A stretch of DNA of 64,000 bases from Mangrovimicrobium sp033283385 (lineage in GTDB: Bacteria > Pseudomonadota > Gammaproteobacteria > Pseudomonadales > Halieaceae), in the NCBI GenBank assembly GCA_033283385.1, contig JAWMQQ010000002.1, positions 558,001-622,000 of the forward strand, given 5' to 3'. A model generated the notes under the pieces. The model was not told where the DNA came from and searched no databases. It worked only from the letters and a program-made list of their open reading frames with translations. The translations under genes and the position numbers were made by a program. Every line of letters starts with the position of its first letter. Within the stretch, counting starts at the first letter, position 1. Shown here piece after piece: positions 9,242-18,434 of this stretch.

Positions 9242-10158
9242 TCGCCGCCGGCCTTATCCGCGGGCTTGACCTGCTTGCGGTGGATCTTGGAGGCCAGCGT
9301 CGGCATATGGCCGAAGAAATACAGCTCCTTGGATACGGCGGTCAATTCCGCGCCGCGGATCTCCCGGTACTGCTGCTTGTAGCCCTCGACGACACCTTTC
9401 TGTACGTCGGGCGCGATATTGGTAGTGGTACCGCCGTGAACCTGGTGGAAGCTGCCCTCGCCGATCAGCATTACCGGTGTCGCGTCGCCGAAGTCGCAGG
9501 CGCGTTTGAACAGGTCCATGTTGAGGAATCCGCCGCCGGGAATGTCGAATTTTTCATCCGCGCCGCCGATGTCCCGGTAGTGCTGCGCGCCCATGAACAG
9601 GCAGTTGCTCTCGAGGGGCTTGTAGAACCAGGTGACTACCGGGAAATCCCTGTACACCAGCGGGCTGCCCACTTCGAACAGGCGGTAGCCGTCGTTGGGC
9701 CAGTCGATCTGGCGCAGCAGTTCGTCCTCCACCTCCTGGTTGTAGCCCTGCAGGATCGTTTCGTTTTGTTGCCCGGGGCCCATGTAGAAGTAACGCAGGG
9801 TGACCACCGCGTTGGTCAGCGCCCTGCGCGCGCCCATGCCCTTGTGCAGGGCGCCCGGCGTGAGCAGGTGTGCCCCGTCGATCATGAAGCAGAGGGTATC
9901 GCCGAGTGCCTGTTGCGCCCCGTAGTTGAGCGCGTAGGCCGGGGAGGGGGGCGGATTTTCCAGGCGGTGGTACCTGAATTCCGGCCCCGCCGCGGTGATT
10001 ACGCTTTCGTCCACCGGGTTCGGGGAGCCGTTGTCGATGACCAGCACCTCGTAGGACAGGTCCTCGCAATTCTCCTGGTAGCTACGCGACAGGCTCTGCA
10101 GCGTGCGGGGAATTTCCCGCGCCATATCGTAGGTGACGACAATGACTGATAAATCCAT
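9238..10158 (-). CDS. Family 2 glycosyltransferase (paralogue C)
   Basis: This 306-residue GT2 protein begins LSVIVVTYDMAREIPRTLQ and contains VLVIDNGSP, PPPSPAYALNYG, FMIDGAHLLTPG, WPNDGYRLFEV, ADEKFDIPGGG and FHQVHGGTTTN. It is clearly homologous over its full length to the proteins at 4692-5588 and 8291-9241, so the group arose by duplication. It lies 9 bp after the methyltransferase-like gene and overlaps the next gene by 4 bp, placing it in the middle of a four-gene reverse operon. As in its paralogues, the metal-site region is DGAH rather than DxD. Its exact sugar specificity cannot be read from sequence. Confidence 0.86.
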   Translation of the reverse strand: MDLSVIVVTYDMAREIPRTLQSLSRSYQENCEDLSYEVLVIDNGSPNPVDESVITAAGPEFRYHRLENPPPSPAYALNYGAQQALGDTLCFMIDGAHLLTPGALHKGMGARRALTNAVVTLRYFYMGPGQQNETILQGYNQEVEDELLRQIDWPNDGYRLFEVGSPLVYRDFPVVTWFYKPLESNCLFMGAQHYRDIGGADEKFDIPGGGFLNMDLFKRACDFGDATPVMLIGEGSFHQVHGGTTTNIAPDVQKGVVEGYKQQYREIRGAELTAVSKELYFFGHMPTLASKIHRKQVKPADKAGGE

Positions 10159-10167
10159 GTTCGCCGC

Positions 10168-11019
10168 TCAGTTCCCGCGCAGTTTGGCCAGTTCCTGCTC
10201 CAGCTCCTTGACCTGGTCCTGGCTCTCGGCCAGTTCCCGCTGCAGGCGCTGGATGATCATCGCGAGATTCATCCTCAGCTTCTCGGTGATGGTGATCAGC
10301 TTCTCGCCCTTGAGCATCTCGCGCAGCTTCTCCAGCTCCGCCGCCAGCGCCGGGTTCGCGCGGACACGCGACTTGCTGACGATGATGCCGAGCCCGAAGT
10401 ACAGGGGCAGCTGCAGGAATTCGAGTTCGAGGTCCGACTCCCTGACGTAATCCTCCACCGCGGTGAGCACACCGTTGCGCTCGCCGCCTTCCACCAGTGC
10501 GTTCCACATGTCGGCGTTGAGCCCACCCTTGGGCACCAGCTCCTTCTTCGCCGGCCCCATGCCCTGCATCGCATACGGTTGCCGGAATTCTTCGGGAACG
10601 CTGGCGGGATCGTAGTAGAGGTCGCGACGGCCGTAGGGCCAGCCGGTATCGTGGACGAAGATCAGGGGCAGCCGGTCCGGATCGTGGTCGTAGCGCTCCT
10701 CGATCAGCCTCAGCTCGTTGTAGACGGTGTACCAGTTGTGGTCGCCGTCGACCAGGATCACGTCCACCTCGGGAATGACCGGGATGGCATTCAGGCTGGT
10801 GTCCTTGTAGAAGCTGACCAGGCCCTCGTGCTGGGCGACGAACTCGTCGACATCGAAGATCGGCACGGGATCGACGCAGTGCAGGTGGCCGCCCACCCGG
10901 CGGACAAAATTCACCAGCGCCTGGGTACTGAGGCCGAATTCCGCGCCGATTTCGAGTACCCGTTTGCCGCCGACGGAATCCACCAAAGGCAGGATCACCT
11001 GGCCCCAGAGTGCGATCAT
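10168..11019 (-). CDS. SAM-dependent methyltransferase-like protein with C-terminal coiled coil
   Basis: This 283-residue protein has a class I methyltransferase core: RVLEIGAEFGLSTQAL is motif I, HLHCVDPVP ends strand 2, and VDVILVDGDHNWYTV is motif IV. The DGDH signature is typical of Methyltransf_24/CmcI-like sugar methylases. Residues 210-283 are rich in heptad leucines with many E, K and Q residues, which predicts a coiled coil and hence oligomerisation or docking to a partner. It is the first gene of the operon 11019 to 6685 and has a good AGGA site 7 nt before the ATG. Its role is probably O-methylation of the glycan that the downstream transferases build. Confidence 0.78.
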   Translation of the reverse strand: MIALWGQVILPLVDSVGGKRVLEIGAEFGLSTQALVNFVRRVGGHLHCVDPVPIFDVDEFVAQHEGLVSFYKDTSLNAIPVIPEVDVILVDGDHNWYTVYNELRLIEERYDHDPDRLPLIFVHDTGWPYGRRDLYYDPASVPEEFRQPYAMQGMGPAKKELVPKGGLNADMWNALVEGGERNGVLTAVEDYVRESDLELEFLQLPLYFGLGIIVSKSRVRANPALAAELEKLREMLKGEKLITITEKLRMNLAMIIQRLQRELAESQDQVKELEQELAKLRGN

Positions 11020-11450
11020 CTAGCTTTCCTCACTGCGTGCCGCGCGCCGGCGGCCATGAATCAATTCTTATGCGGTCCACGGGCCAGTGCCGGCCGGCTG
11101 GCGAGCCGGGAACAGTGTGCCGTGGTATGCGCCCCCCGGGGCATAGCGCGAGTCCCGGAACCCCGCTCGCGGTGCGTAATACGGGTCGGGAGCGCCGGCG
11201 AATTCTTGCATCCTGCGGGACGGGCGTCAAACGGCCCTGCCCCGCTGGCCGGGGCGCGGCGGCAACGCGGTCGGGAAGGCGTCGTCCCCGATTGGCTTGG
11301 CTGGCCTGTAGCGGTGATTTAGTGATCTAATAGCCACATTACATATGCGGCATTCCGAAACCGTTCGAGCTTGCCGCCAGGATTGTTGTTACAGGTAGGC
11401 TACCAAGAAAGCGGAATCTACCCATCGACTTCAACAGCACCAGCCCGACG
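11020..11450. other. Intergenic region without a recognised gene
   Basis: These 431 bp lie between the divergent methyltransferase operon and the GGDEF gene. I find no convincing coding sequence or RNA. A less GC-rich patch at about 11305-11350 is the likeliest place for promoters. The GGDEF reading frame stays open upstream to 11334 without a good start codon, so part of this region may be remains of a longer gene. Confidence 0.6.
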
Positions 11451-12113
11451 TTGATGCAGGCAGTGATCAACGCCGTTCCCGCGCCGATCTTTTTCAAGGA
11501 TCGCGAGGGCCGCTATCTCGGCTGTAATCACGCCTTCGAGGACTATGTCGGCATGACCCGCGAGCAGCTGGTCGGCCACACCGTATTCGAGTTGTTCGAT
11601 CCCGAACTGGCCCTGACTGACACGGTCACCCAGGTCGACAGCCGGTTCTCCTTCACCCGCAGCGCGGAAGCCGCAATCGCTCTTGTAAACCGGACCGCGA
11701 GCCCGGTCAGCCTGCTGCTGCTGGACCTCGACAACTTCAAGGGCATCAACGACGCGCACGGCCACCTGACCGGCGACGCGATCCTGCTGGAAACGGCGCG
11801 TCGCCTGCGTTCCACCATTCGTAAAACGGATAAAGTGGGCAGGCTGGGCGGCGACGAATTCGCCATTTTGCTGCAGGATACCGCCGGTACCGAGCGCCTG
11901 GAGCAGATCGCCAACAAACTCATAGCGATCGCCTCGGAGCCGATTGTGACTCCCGACGCCGAAGTCTGCATCGGTGTCAGTATCGGTGTCGCCTCTGCCC
12001 CCGATCACGCGGACGACCTGACCGGCCTGATGCGTTGCGCGGACCGGGCGCTCTATCGCGCCAAGGCGGTGGGGAAGAGTTGCTTTCATATTTTCCGCGA
12101 CGGCCAGTCGTGA
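11451..12113 (+). CDS. Diguanylate cyclase with shortened PAS domain, possibly decaying
   Basis: This 220-residue protein would make cyclic di-GMP. The catalytic domain is complete: DLDNFKGIND at 92-101, GGDEF at 133-137, and an inhibitory RxxD site (R124 to D127) exactly five residues before it. The N-terminus is a PAS start (AVPAPIFFKDREGRYLGCN) but stops after about 54 residues at FDPELA. It runs directly into the GGDEF start, so roughly half a PAS domain is missing. The only starts are a TTG/ATG pair without a ribosome site, and the frame is open upstream to 11334. This looks like an internally deleted or 5'-truncated gene that may or may not still be expressed. Confidence 0.7.
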   Translation: MMQAVINAVPAPIFFKDREGRYLGCNHAFEDYVGMTREQLVGHTVFELFDPELALTDTVTQVDSRFSFTRSAEAAIALVNRTASPVSLLLLDLDNFKGINDAHGHLTGDAILLETARRLRSTIRKTDKVGRLGGDEFAILLQDTAGTERLEQIANKLIAIASEPIVTPDAEVCIGVSIGVASAPDHADDLTGLMRCADRALYRAKAVGKSCFHIFRDGQS

Positions 12114-12166
12114 GCTTTCAATAGGGTGTTTTCCCGGGGCCCGGCCCCGGAGTCCGGGGGGTAGCG

Positions 12167-14881
12167 ATGCACAGGGAAGGTGGTGACTGGTATTCCCTGC
12201 CGCCGGAGCACGCGCTGGAGGTACTGGAAACTTCCGCCGCGGGCCTGGACCAGCAACAGGTCGAGGCGCGCCTTTCCCGCCATGGCGTCAATCGCCTGCA
12301 GGCCGCGGCCAGGCGCAGCCCCCTGGCGCGGTTTCTCCTGCAATTCCACAACGTACTCATCTATGTCCTGATCGGTTCGGCGGTGATTACCGCTGCGCTC
12401 GGGCACTGGTCGGATACGCTGGTGATCGCTGCGGTGGTGGTGGCCAACGCGGTTATCGGTTTTATCCAGGAGGGCAAGGCGGAACGGGCGATGGAGGCCA
12501 TCCGCCAGATGCTTGCGCCCCGCGCCAGCGTGATTCGCGGCGGTGAGCGCGTCGGCATCGACGCTATTTTTCTCGTGCCCGGGGACATCGTGGTGCTGGC
12601 CGCGGGCGACAAGGTACCCGCCGACCTGCGCCTGCTGTCCGCCCACGGCATGTCGGTGCAGGAGGCGATCCTGACCGGGGAATCCGTGCCCGTGGAAAAG
12701 CAGGCCGACGCGGTGGCGGCGGGCACGGTGCTGGGTGAGCGCGCCTGTATGGCCTGGTCGGGCACGCTGGTGGTGTCGGGGCAGGGTATGGGCGTGGTCG
12801 TCGCCACCGGCGGTGACACCGAGATCGGGCGCATCAGTCACCTGCTCTCGGAAGTGCAAAGCCTCGCCACGCCGCTGGTCAGGCAGATGGATACCTTTGC
12901 ACGCTGGCTGACCGTCGTCATTCTCGCCATCGCCGCACTCTTGTTGCTCCACGGTTATTTCGCCGGGCATCTCGCCTTCGCCGACATCTTCATGTCGGTG
13001 GTCGGCCTGTCAGTCGCGGCGATTCCCGAGGGCCTGCCGGCCGTACTCACCATTACCCTTGCGGTCGGCGTGCAGGCCATGGCGAGGCGCCACGCGATCA
13101 TTCGCAGGCTGCCCGCCATCGAGACCCTGGGCTCGGTGTCGGTGATCTGCACCGACAAGACCGGCACGCTGACACGCAACGAAATGGCGGTCGCATCGGT
13201 GCTCACGCACCGGCAGCGGTTCACCCTCGAAGGTGACGGCTACTCCCCGGAGGGCGACCTGGCGCTTGCGGATGGCCCGCTTACCGACTCCGGCAACGCG
13301 GTCCTGGAGGCACTGGCGCGGGCAGCGGTACTGTGCAACGACGCGGTGCTGCGGCAGCAGGACGGAGTCTGGGTCGCCCATGGCAATCCGATGGAGGGCG
13401 CCCTGCTCTCCCTCGCCGGGAAAATAGGCGTCGAAGGGCGCGCCGAGCAGGCCGCGTGGACCCGCACGGACACCATTCCCTTCGACGCCCGCCACCGGTT
13501 CATGGCGACGCTGAATCACGACCACAATTATCACGCCGGCATTTTCGTCAAGGGTGCGCCGGAGCGCGTACTGGCCATGTGCCGCGACCAGCTGGGCGCG
13601 CAGGGCGAGCCGGAGCCGCTGCAGGCGGACTACTGGAACCGGGAAGCCGAGGCCATCGCCTCGCAGGGGCAGCGGGTTCTCGCCCTCGCATCGAAGGCCG
13701 TGGAGCCCGGGCATACGGTACTGGAACGCGGGGACGTGGAGGGTTCGCTGACCCTGCTGGGCCTGGTGGGGATGATCGACCCCCCGCGGCCGGAGGCGGT
13801 CGCAGCGGTGGCCGTGTGCCTCGGCGCGGGCATCCGGGTGAAGATGATTACCGGTGACCACGCGACGACCGCGCTGGCCATCGGCAGGCAGATAGGGCTG
13901 CAGAACCGGGAACACGTACTGACCGGTGCGGACATGGACCGCATGGACGAGGGCGAACTGGGCGACGCCGTTCTGGATTGCGACATCTTTGCCCGCACCA
14001 GCCCGGAACACAAACTGCGCCTGGTGACCGCCCTGCAGGCCCACGGCATGACGGTTGCGATGACCGGCGACGGCGTGAACGACGCGCCGGCACTGAAACG
14101 CGCGGACGCGGGTATCGCCATGGGGCAGAAGGGGTCCGAGGTGGCCAAGGAGGCGGCGGTACTGGTGCTCGCCGACGACAACTTCGCCTCGATTGTCGCA
14201 GCGGTGCGCGAGGGCCGCACCGTCTACGACAACTTGAAAAAAGTGATCAGCTGGACACTCCCCACCAGTACCGGCGAGGCCATGACCATCATCGTGGCCC
14301 TGCTGTTCGGTATGACCCTGCCGGTCACCCCGGTACAGATCCTGTGGATCAACCTGATTACCGCGGCGACGCTCGGCATGGCCCTGGCCTTCGAACCGAC
14401 GGAGGAGAACACCATGAAGCGCCCGCCGCGCCTGCGGGACGAACCGCTGATTGACGGGCAACTGGTGTGGCATATCGTGTTTGTCTCGATACTCTTTTTG
14501 CTCGGCGTGTACGGCGTCTACTACCACGCGATGGCCAGTAATTACTCTCTCGAGCTGGCGCGCACCCTGGCGGTGAACACGCTGGTGGTCATGGAGATCT
14601 TCCACCTGTTCTTCATCCGCAATATCTACGGCACGTCGCTGACCTGGAAGGCGGTGCGAGGGACCCGTGCCGTCTGGCTGGTAGTCGCGATCGTCACCGT
14701 GGCCCAGTTCGCTATCACCTACCTGCCCTTGCCCCAGGCCATTCTGGCCACCGAGTCCGTGCCGCTGCGCGACGGCGCGCTGGTAGTGCTGATCGGTGTG
14801 GCGCTGTTCGTGATTCTAGAGGCGGAGAAGCAACTGCGGCTCGCCCTGCGCCGTTCCCGCGGAGGGGACCAGGCCAGTTGA
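12167..14881 (+). CDS. P-type cation-transporting ATPase (Ca2+-ATPase-like, P2A)
   Basis: This 904-residue pump has the full set of P-type motifs. These are an N-terminal cation-ATPase domain (residues 5-75), TGES at 170-173 for dephosphorylation, PEGLP at 287-291 in the ion-binding helix, DKTGTLT with the phosphorylated D330, and MTGDGVNDAP in the hinge. About ten membrane helices are visible, with six in the C-terminal third. The PEGLP motif and overall length match the bacterial SERCA/PMR1-like group that exports Ca2+ (or Mn2+), rather than heavy-metal or Kdp pumps. It appears to be transcribed alone. A short GC-rich inverted repeat at 12034-12050 is not present; the one at 12134-12150, just upstream, has a loop too short to be a clear hairpin. 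Confidence 0.88.
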   Translation: MHREGGDWYSLPPEHALEVLETSAAGLDQQQVEARLSRHGVNRLQAAARRSPLARFLLQFHNVLIYVLIGSAVITAALGHWSDTLVIAAVVVANAVIGFIQEGKAERAMEAIRQMLAPRASVIRGGERVGIDAIFLVPGDIVVLAAGDKVPADLRLLSAHGMSVQEAILTGESVPVEKQADAVAAGTVLGERACMAWSGTLVVSGQGMGVVVATGGDTEIGRISHLLSEVQSLATPLVRQMDTFARWLTVVILAIAALLLLHGYFAGHLAFADIFMSVVGLSVAAIPEGLPAVLTITLAVGVQAMARRHAIIRRLPAIETLGSVSVICTDKTGTLTRNEMAVASVLTHRQRFTLEGDGYSPEGDLALADGPLTDSGNAVLEALARAAVLCNDAVLRQQDGVWVAHGNPMEGALLSLAGKIGVEGRAEQAAWTRTDTIPFDARHRFMATLNHDHNYHAGIFVKGAPERVLAMCRDQLGAQGEPEPLQADYWNREAEAIASQGQRVLALASKAVEPGHTVLERGDVEGSLTLLGLVGMIDPPRPEAVAAVAVCLGAGIRVKMITGDHATTALAIGRQIGLQNREHVLTGADMDRMDEGELGDAVLDCDIFARTSPEHKLRLVTALQAHGMTVAMTGDGVNDAPALKRADAGIAMGQKGSEVAKEAAVLVLADDNFASIVAAVREGRTVYDNLKKVISWTLPTSTGEAMTIIVALLFGMTLPVTPVQILWINLITAATLGMALAFEPTEENTMKRPPRLRDEPLIDGQLVWHIVFVSILFLLGVYGVYYHAMASNYSLELARTLAVNTLVVMEIFHLFFIRNIYGTSLTWKAVRGTRAVWLVVAIVTVAQFAITYLPLPQAILATESVPLRDGALVVLIGVALFVILEAEKQLRLALRRSRGGDQAS

Positions 14882-14983
14882 TCGTCCCGGTCGATGTTGG
14901 CGCCGGATTTGAACAGAGCCGCCCAATGACTGTCTGCAGATGGTCGATACTCAATCAAGAGCTGGAAAAATCAGGGAGGAAAT

Positions 14984-16732
14984 ATGTCCCGCAGCATCTC
15001 CGAAGCAATCCTGGAAGTCCTGGCAGAGGCGGGCGCCCGCGACATATTCGGCATGGTCGGGGACGTCATCAACCCCTTCGTGCACCAGGTCATCGAGGAC
15101 CCCCGCTTCAACTGGATCACCGTCCGTCACGAAGAGCACGCCGCCTACGCCGCAGCGGCCCAGTCGGAACTCAACGGCGCAATAGGCGTGTGCGCCGGCA
15201 CGGCGGGCCCCGGCGCGCTGCACCTGATCAACGGCCTCTACAACGCCCAGAAGGAAGGCGGTGCCGTGGTGGCGATCACCGGGCAGGTGCCCACTGCCCA
15301 GCGCGGCAGCGACTTCCACAAGGAAATGGACCTGACCAAGGTGTTCGACGATGTCTGCGCTTACCAGGCGATTATCGAATCCCCGGCCCAGGTCCCCCGC
15401 ATGGTGGAGATAGCGGTGCAGAAAGCCCTCGCGGAGCGCTGTGTCGTGCGCATCGAAGTGGCGTTCGACATCTTTCCGCAGCAGATCGACGGCGAGCATT
15501 TCACCCACCCGCTGGTGCATCGCCTGCCCGCATTCGTGCCGCCTTTGAGCGAGCTCGGCAAGGCCGCCGAAATCCTCGGCAGCGGCAAGCGGGTAACCCT
15601 GTTTTGCGGTATCGGTTGCCGCGGTGCCAAACCCGACGTCCTGGCGCTGGCAAACAAGCTCGGTGCCCCCGTCGCGCATACCCTGCGCGCCAGGGATATT
15701 TTCGACGACGGCGACGGTCCGGTGGTCGGGCTCACCGGCAATATCGGCAGTCCCGCGGGCTATCATGCGGTCGAAGACTGTGACGTGCTGCTGATGCTGG
15801 GCACGGACTTTCCCTACTCGGAATTCCTGCCGGACGGGCGACCCATCATCCAGGTCGACAACCGGGTCGATCACATCGGACGCCGGGCCCCGGTCAGCCT
15901 CGGCCTGGTGGGCGATGTGGGGGAGACGGTCAGGGCCCTGTTGCCCATGGTTGCCGATTCGCAGAATTCCGCAGAGTTTCGCGATCACATCGTCGGCATG
16001 CGCGACAAGTGGCTGGACCACTGCGAGAAGCAGTCCAGCCTGTCGCGCGCGGACGAGCCGCTGCATCCGCAATTGATTGCCAGGGCGGTCAGCGATACCG
16101 CGGCCGAGGATGCGATCTTCGCGGTGGATGTCGGCGAGTGCACGGTCTGGGCGGCGCGGCACATGCGCATGGCCGGCGAGCGCCGCATGGTCGGCGGCTT
16201 CAACCACGGCTCCCTCGGCCCCGGCCTGCCCACCGCCCTGGGGGCGGCAGCGCTCGATCCCGCGCGCCAGGTGTGGGCGCTCTGCGGGGACGGCGGCTTC
16301 GGCATGTCGATGAACGATTTCGTCACCGCGGTGCGCTACAACTGGCCGATCAAGGTCGTAGTGTTCAACAACAGCGAACTGGGGTTTGTGGCGATGGAGA
16401 TGCAGGTGGCCGGCATGGCGAAGAGCCCCAAAGCCACGTCGCTGACCAACCCGGATTTCGTCGCCTATGCGCGAGCCTGCGGCGGGGACGGCGCGCGCGT
16501 GGAGCACGCCGACGAGATCCTGCCCGCGATAAAACAGGCGATCGCCTCGGACAAGCCTTTCATCATCGACGCCATCGTCAGCCCGGGCGAGTTGGTCATG
16601 CCGCCCCATGTGAAAGTGGGCGAGGTGTGGGGATTCGGCATCTCGAAAGTGAAGGAGGGGATTCTCGGGGTTGAGGGCGACCACCGGGTGTGGAAGGAGT
16701 GGGCGGACGAGTTGAAGGGATTGCTTTCCTGA
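14984..16732 (+). CDS. poxB: Thiamine-diphosphate enzyme, pyruvate:quinone oxidoreductase (PoxB) type
   Basis: This 582-residue protein follows E. coli PoxB along its whole length. VRHEEHAAYAAAA carries the ThDP-activating glutamate at residue 50. CAGTAGPGALHLINGL is the N-terminal core, GDGGFGMSMNDF starts the ThDP/Mg site, and VVFNNSELGFVAMEM is an almost exact PoxB signature. PoxB oxidatively decarboxylates pyruvate to acetate and CO2 and passes electrons to ubiquinone at the membrane. The C-terminus has ELVMPPHVK, the segment before the lipid-activated tail of PoxB, though the tail itself is not strongly conserved here. A very strong site (GGGAGGAAAT) precedes the ATG. An acetolactate-synthase-like activity cannot be fully excluded. 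Confidence 0.78.
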   Translation: MSRSISEAILEVLAEAGARDIFGMVGDVINPFVHQVIEDPRFNWITVRHEEHAAYAAAAQSELNGAIGVCAGTAGPGALHLINGLYNAQKEGGAVVAITGQVPTAQRGSDFHKEMDLTKVFDDVCAYQAIIESPAQVPRMVEIAVQKALAERCVVRIEVAFDIFPQQIDGEHFTHPLVHRLPAFVPPLSELGKAAEILGSGKRVTLFCGIGCRGAKPDVLALANKLGAPVAHTLRARDIFDDGDGPVVGLTGNIGSPAGYHAVEDCDVLLMLGTDFPYSEFLPDGRPIIQVDNRVDHIGRRAPVSLGLVGDVGETVRALLPMVADSQNSAEFRDHIVGMRDKWLDHCEKQSSLSRADEPLHPQLIARAVSDTAAEDAIFAVDVGECTVWAARHMRMAGERRMVGGFNHGSLGPGLPTALGAAALDPARQVWALCGDGGFGMSMNDFVTAVRYNWPIKVVVFNNSELGFVAMEMQVAGMAKSPKATSLTNPDFVAYARACGGDGARVEHADEILPAIKQAIASDKPFIIDAIVSPGELVMPPHVKVGEVWGFGISKVKEGILGVEGDHRVWKEWADELKGLLS

Positions 16733-16787
16733 GGGCGCCAGCCGGGCTCGCGGCCCGGGCCAGGTCGAATAGTTAAAGGAGCTGTTT

Positions 16788-18395
16788 ATGACGCGAATGC
16801 AGAAACTGTTCTGGTGTATTGCCATCATCGTGTTCCCCGCCACGCTTTACCTCTGGTACGTCTATTCGTGGGGCTGGGGTATGCTCGCCGCGCTGGTCGG
16901 CCTGTATGTGCTGGTGGGCTTGTACGATCTCTGGTTCAGCCCCCACACGCTGAACCGCCTCTACCCGGTGGCCGCCTACATGCGCTACGCACTGGAGTAC
17001 ATCCGGCCGGAGATTCACCAGTACTTCATCGCCGATGACACGGAGGAACTGCCCTTCAGCCGGGAGCAGCGCACACTGGTCTACCGGCGCGCCAAGGACC
17101 TGGACGATACCCAGCCCTTCGGCACCGAGCACGATATCTCCGAGATTGGCTGGCTGGGCGCCGCCCACTCCATGCTGCCCACGGTGGTGCGCGAGGAGAC
17201 CCGCCGCGTCACTATCGGCAACGAGCAGTGCAAACAGCCCTACAGCGCGGCCCGCCTCAATTGTTCCGCCATGAGTTTCGGCGCGCTCAGCGCCAACGCC
17301 CTCATCGCCATCAACCGGGCCGCGAAGATCGGCAACTTCTACCACAACACGGGCGAGGGCGGGTTCAGTCCCTATCACCAGCAGGGCGGCGATGTGGTGT
17401 GGCAGATCGGGACGGGCTATTTCGGTTGCCGCACCCCGGAAGGGGATTTCCGGCCCGATGCCTTTGCCGATCTCGCCGCGAACCCGCAGGTGAAGATGAT
17501 CGAGATAAAGATCTCCCAGGGCGCCAAGCCCTCACACGGGGGCGTGCTCCCTGCGGCGAAGGTAACGGAGGAGATTGCCCGAATCCGCCTGGTCGAGGTC
17601 GGCCGGGACGTCATATCGCCGCCCGCCCACCGCGCTTTCAGCACGCCGAAGGGCCTGCTGGCGTTCGTGACGCAGTTGCGGGAATTGAGCGGCGGCAAAC
17701 CGGTGGGCTTCAAGCTCTGCATCGGGCGCAAGTACGAGTTCATGGCGATCTGCAAGGCCATGCTGGAGACGGGCATCTATCCCGATTTCATTACCGTGGA
17801 CGGCGCCGAGGGAGGCACCGGCGCGGCGCCGGTGGAGTACAGCAACCACTTCGGGCTGACCTGCCTGGAAGGCGTGAGCTTCGTGCACAATTGCCTGAAG
17901 GGTGTCGGGCTGCGGGAGAAGGTGAAGGTCATCGGGTCGGGCAAGACGGCCTCCGGCTTCGATGTCGTCACCAAGCTCGCCGTGGGCGCCGACCTGGTCA
18001 ACGCGGCGCGCACGATGATGCTGGCCCTCGGTTGCGTCCAGTCGCAGTCCTGCAATACCAACAAGTGTCCCACCGGTATCGCCACCCAGGATCCGGTGCG
18101 CGGCCGCGCGCTGGACGTGGAAAGCCGCCACAAGCGGGTGGCCAGTTTCCAGCGGCGCACCCTCGAGTCGGCCTTCGACCTGATCGGCGCGATGGGGCTG
18201 GATGACCCGGACGACCTGGTCCCGCACCTGATCTGGCGCAGGTCCGCGGACGAGACCATCCGGCACTTCGAGGAGCTGTATCCGGGTATCGAACGCGATT
18301 CCCTGCTGGGTGACAGCATTCCCGCCAGCTTCGAGCGGGACTGGGCGCTGGCTTCCGCGCAGACGTTCGCGCCGCAGGTATCCCTGCAGCGCTGA
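16788..18395 (+). CDS. FMN-binding glutamate synthase family protein with N-terminal membrane helices
   Basis: This 535-residue protein has two hydrophobic helices in residues 6-45, then a domain like the central FMN barrel of glutamate synthase. Visible landmarks are LNCSAMSFGALSANAL, NTGEGGFSPYH, KISQGAKPSHGG, the FMN-phosphate loop FITVDGAEGGTGAAP, and a cysteine cluster C-x5-C-N-T-N-K-C-P-T-G, which in GltB binds a 3Fe-4S cluster. It lacks the glutaminase domain, so it is not a complete glutamate synthase; this membrane-tethered subfamily has no settled function. It lies 55 bp after the PoxB-like gene with a strong AAGGAG site, so the two are probably co-expressed, which would suit a membrane redox role. 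Confidence 0.85.
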   Translation: MTRMQKLFWCIAIIVFPATLYLWYVYSWGWGMLAALVGLYVLVGLYDLWFSPHTLNRLYPVAAYMRYALEYIRPEIHQYFIADDTEELPFSREQRTLVYRRAKDLDDTQPFGTEHDISEIGWLGAAHSMLPTVVREETRRVTIGNEQCKQPYSAARLNCSAMSFGALSANALIAINRAAKIGNFYHNTGEGGFSPYHQQGGDVVWQIGTGYFGCRTPEGDFRPDAFADLAANPQVKMIEIKISQGAKPSHGGVLPAAKVTEEIARIRLVEVGRDVISPPAHRAFSTPKGLLAFVTQLRELSGGKPVGFKLCIGRKYEFMAICKAMLETGIYPDFITVDGAEGGTGAAPVEYSNHFGLTCLEGVSFVHNCLKGVGLREKVKVIGSGKTASGFDVVTKLAVGADLVNAARTMMLALGCVQSQSCNTNKCPTGIATQDPVRGRALDVESRHKRVASFQRRTLESAFDLIGAMGLDDPDDLVPHLIWRRSADETIRHFEELYPGIERDSLLGDSIPASFERDWALASAQTFAPQVSLQR

Positions 18396-18434
18396 GCGTG
18401 CCGCCCCTCAGGAGAGGCGCGGCGCAGCTGTGCC

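Noticed and set aside
12134..12150. GC palindrome before the P-type ATPase as a terminator
   Set aside because: The 8-bp arms leave one base for the loop and no T-run follows. It may be chance in GC-rich DNA.
14951..16843. 630-codon reverse frame opposite the PoxB-like gene
   Set aside because: The forward protein aligns with PoxB throughout, and the reverse frame has no domain.
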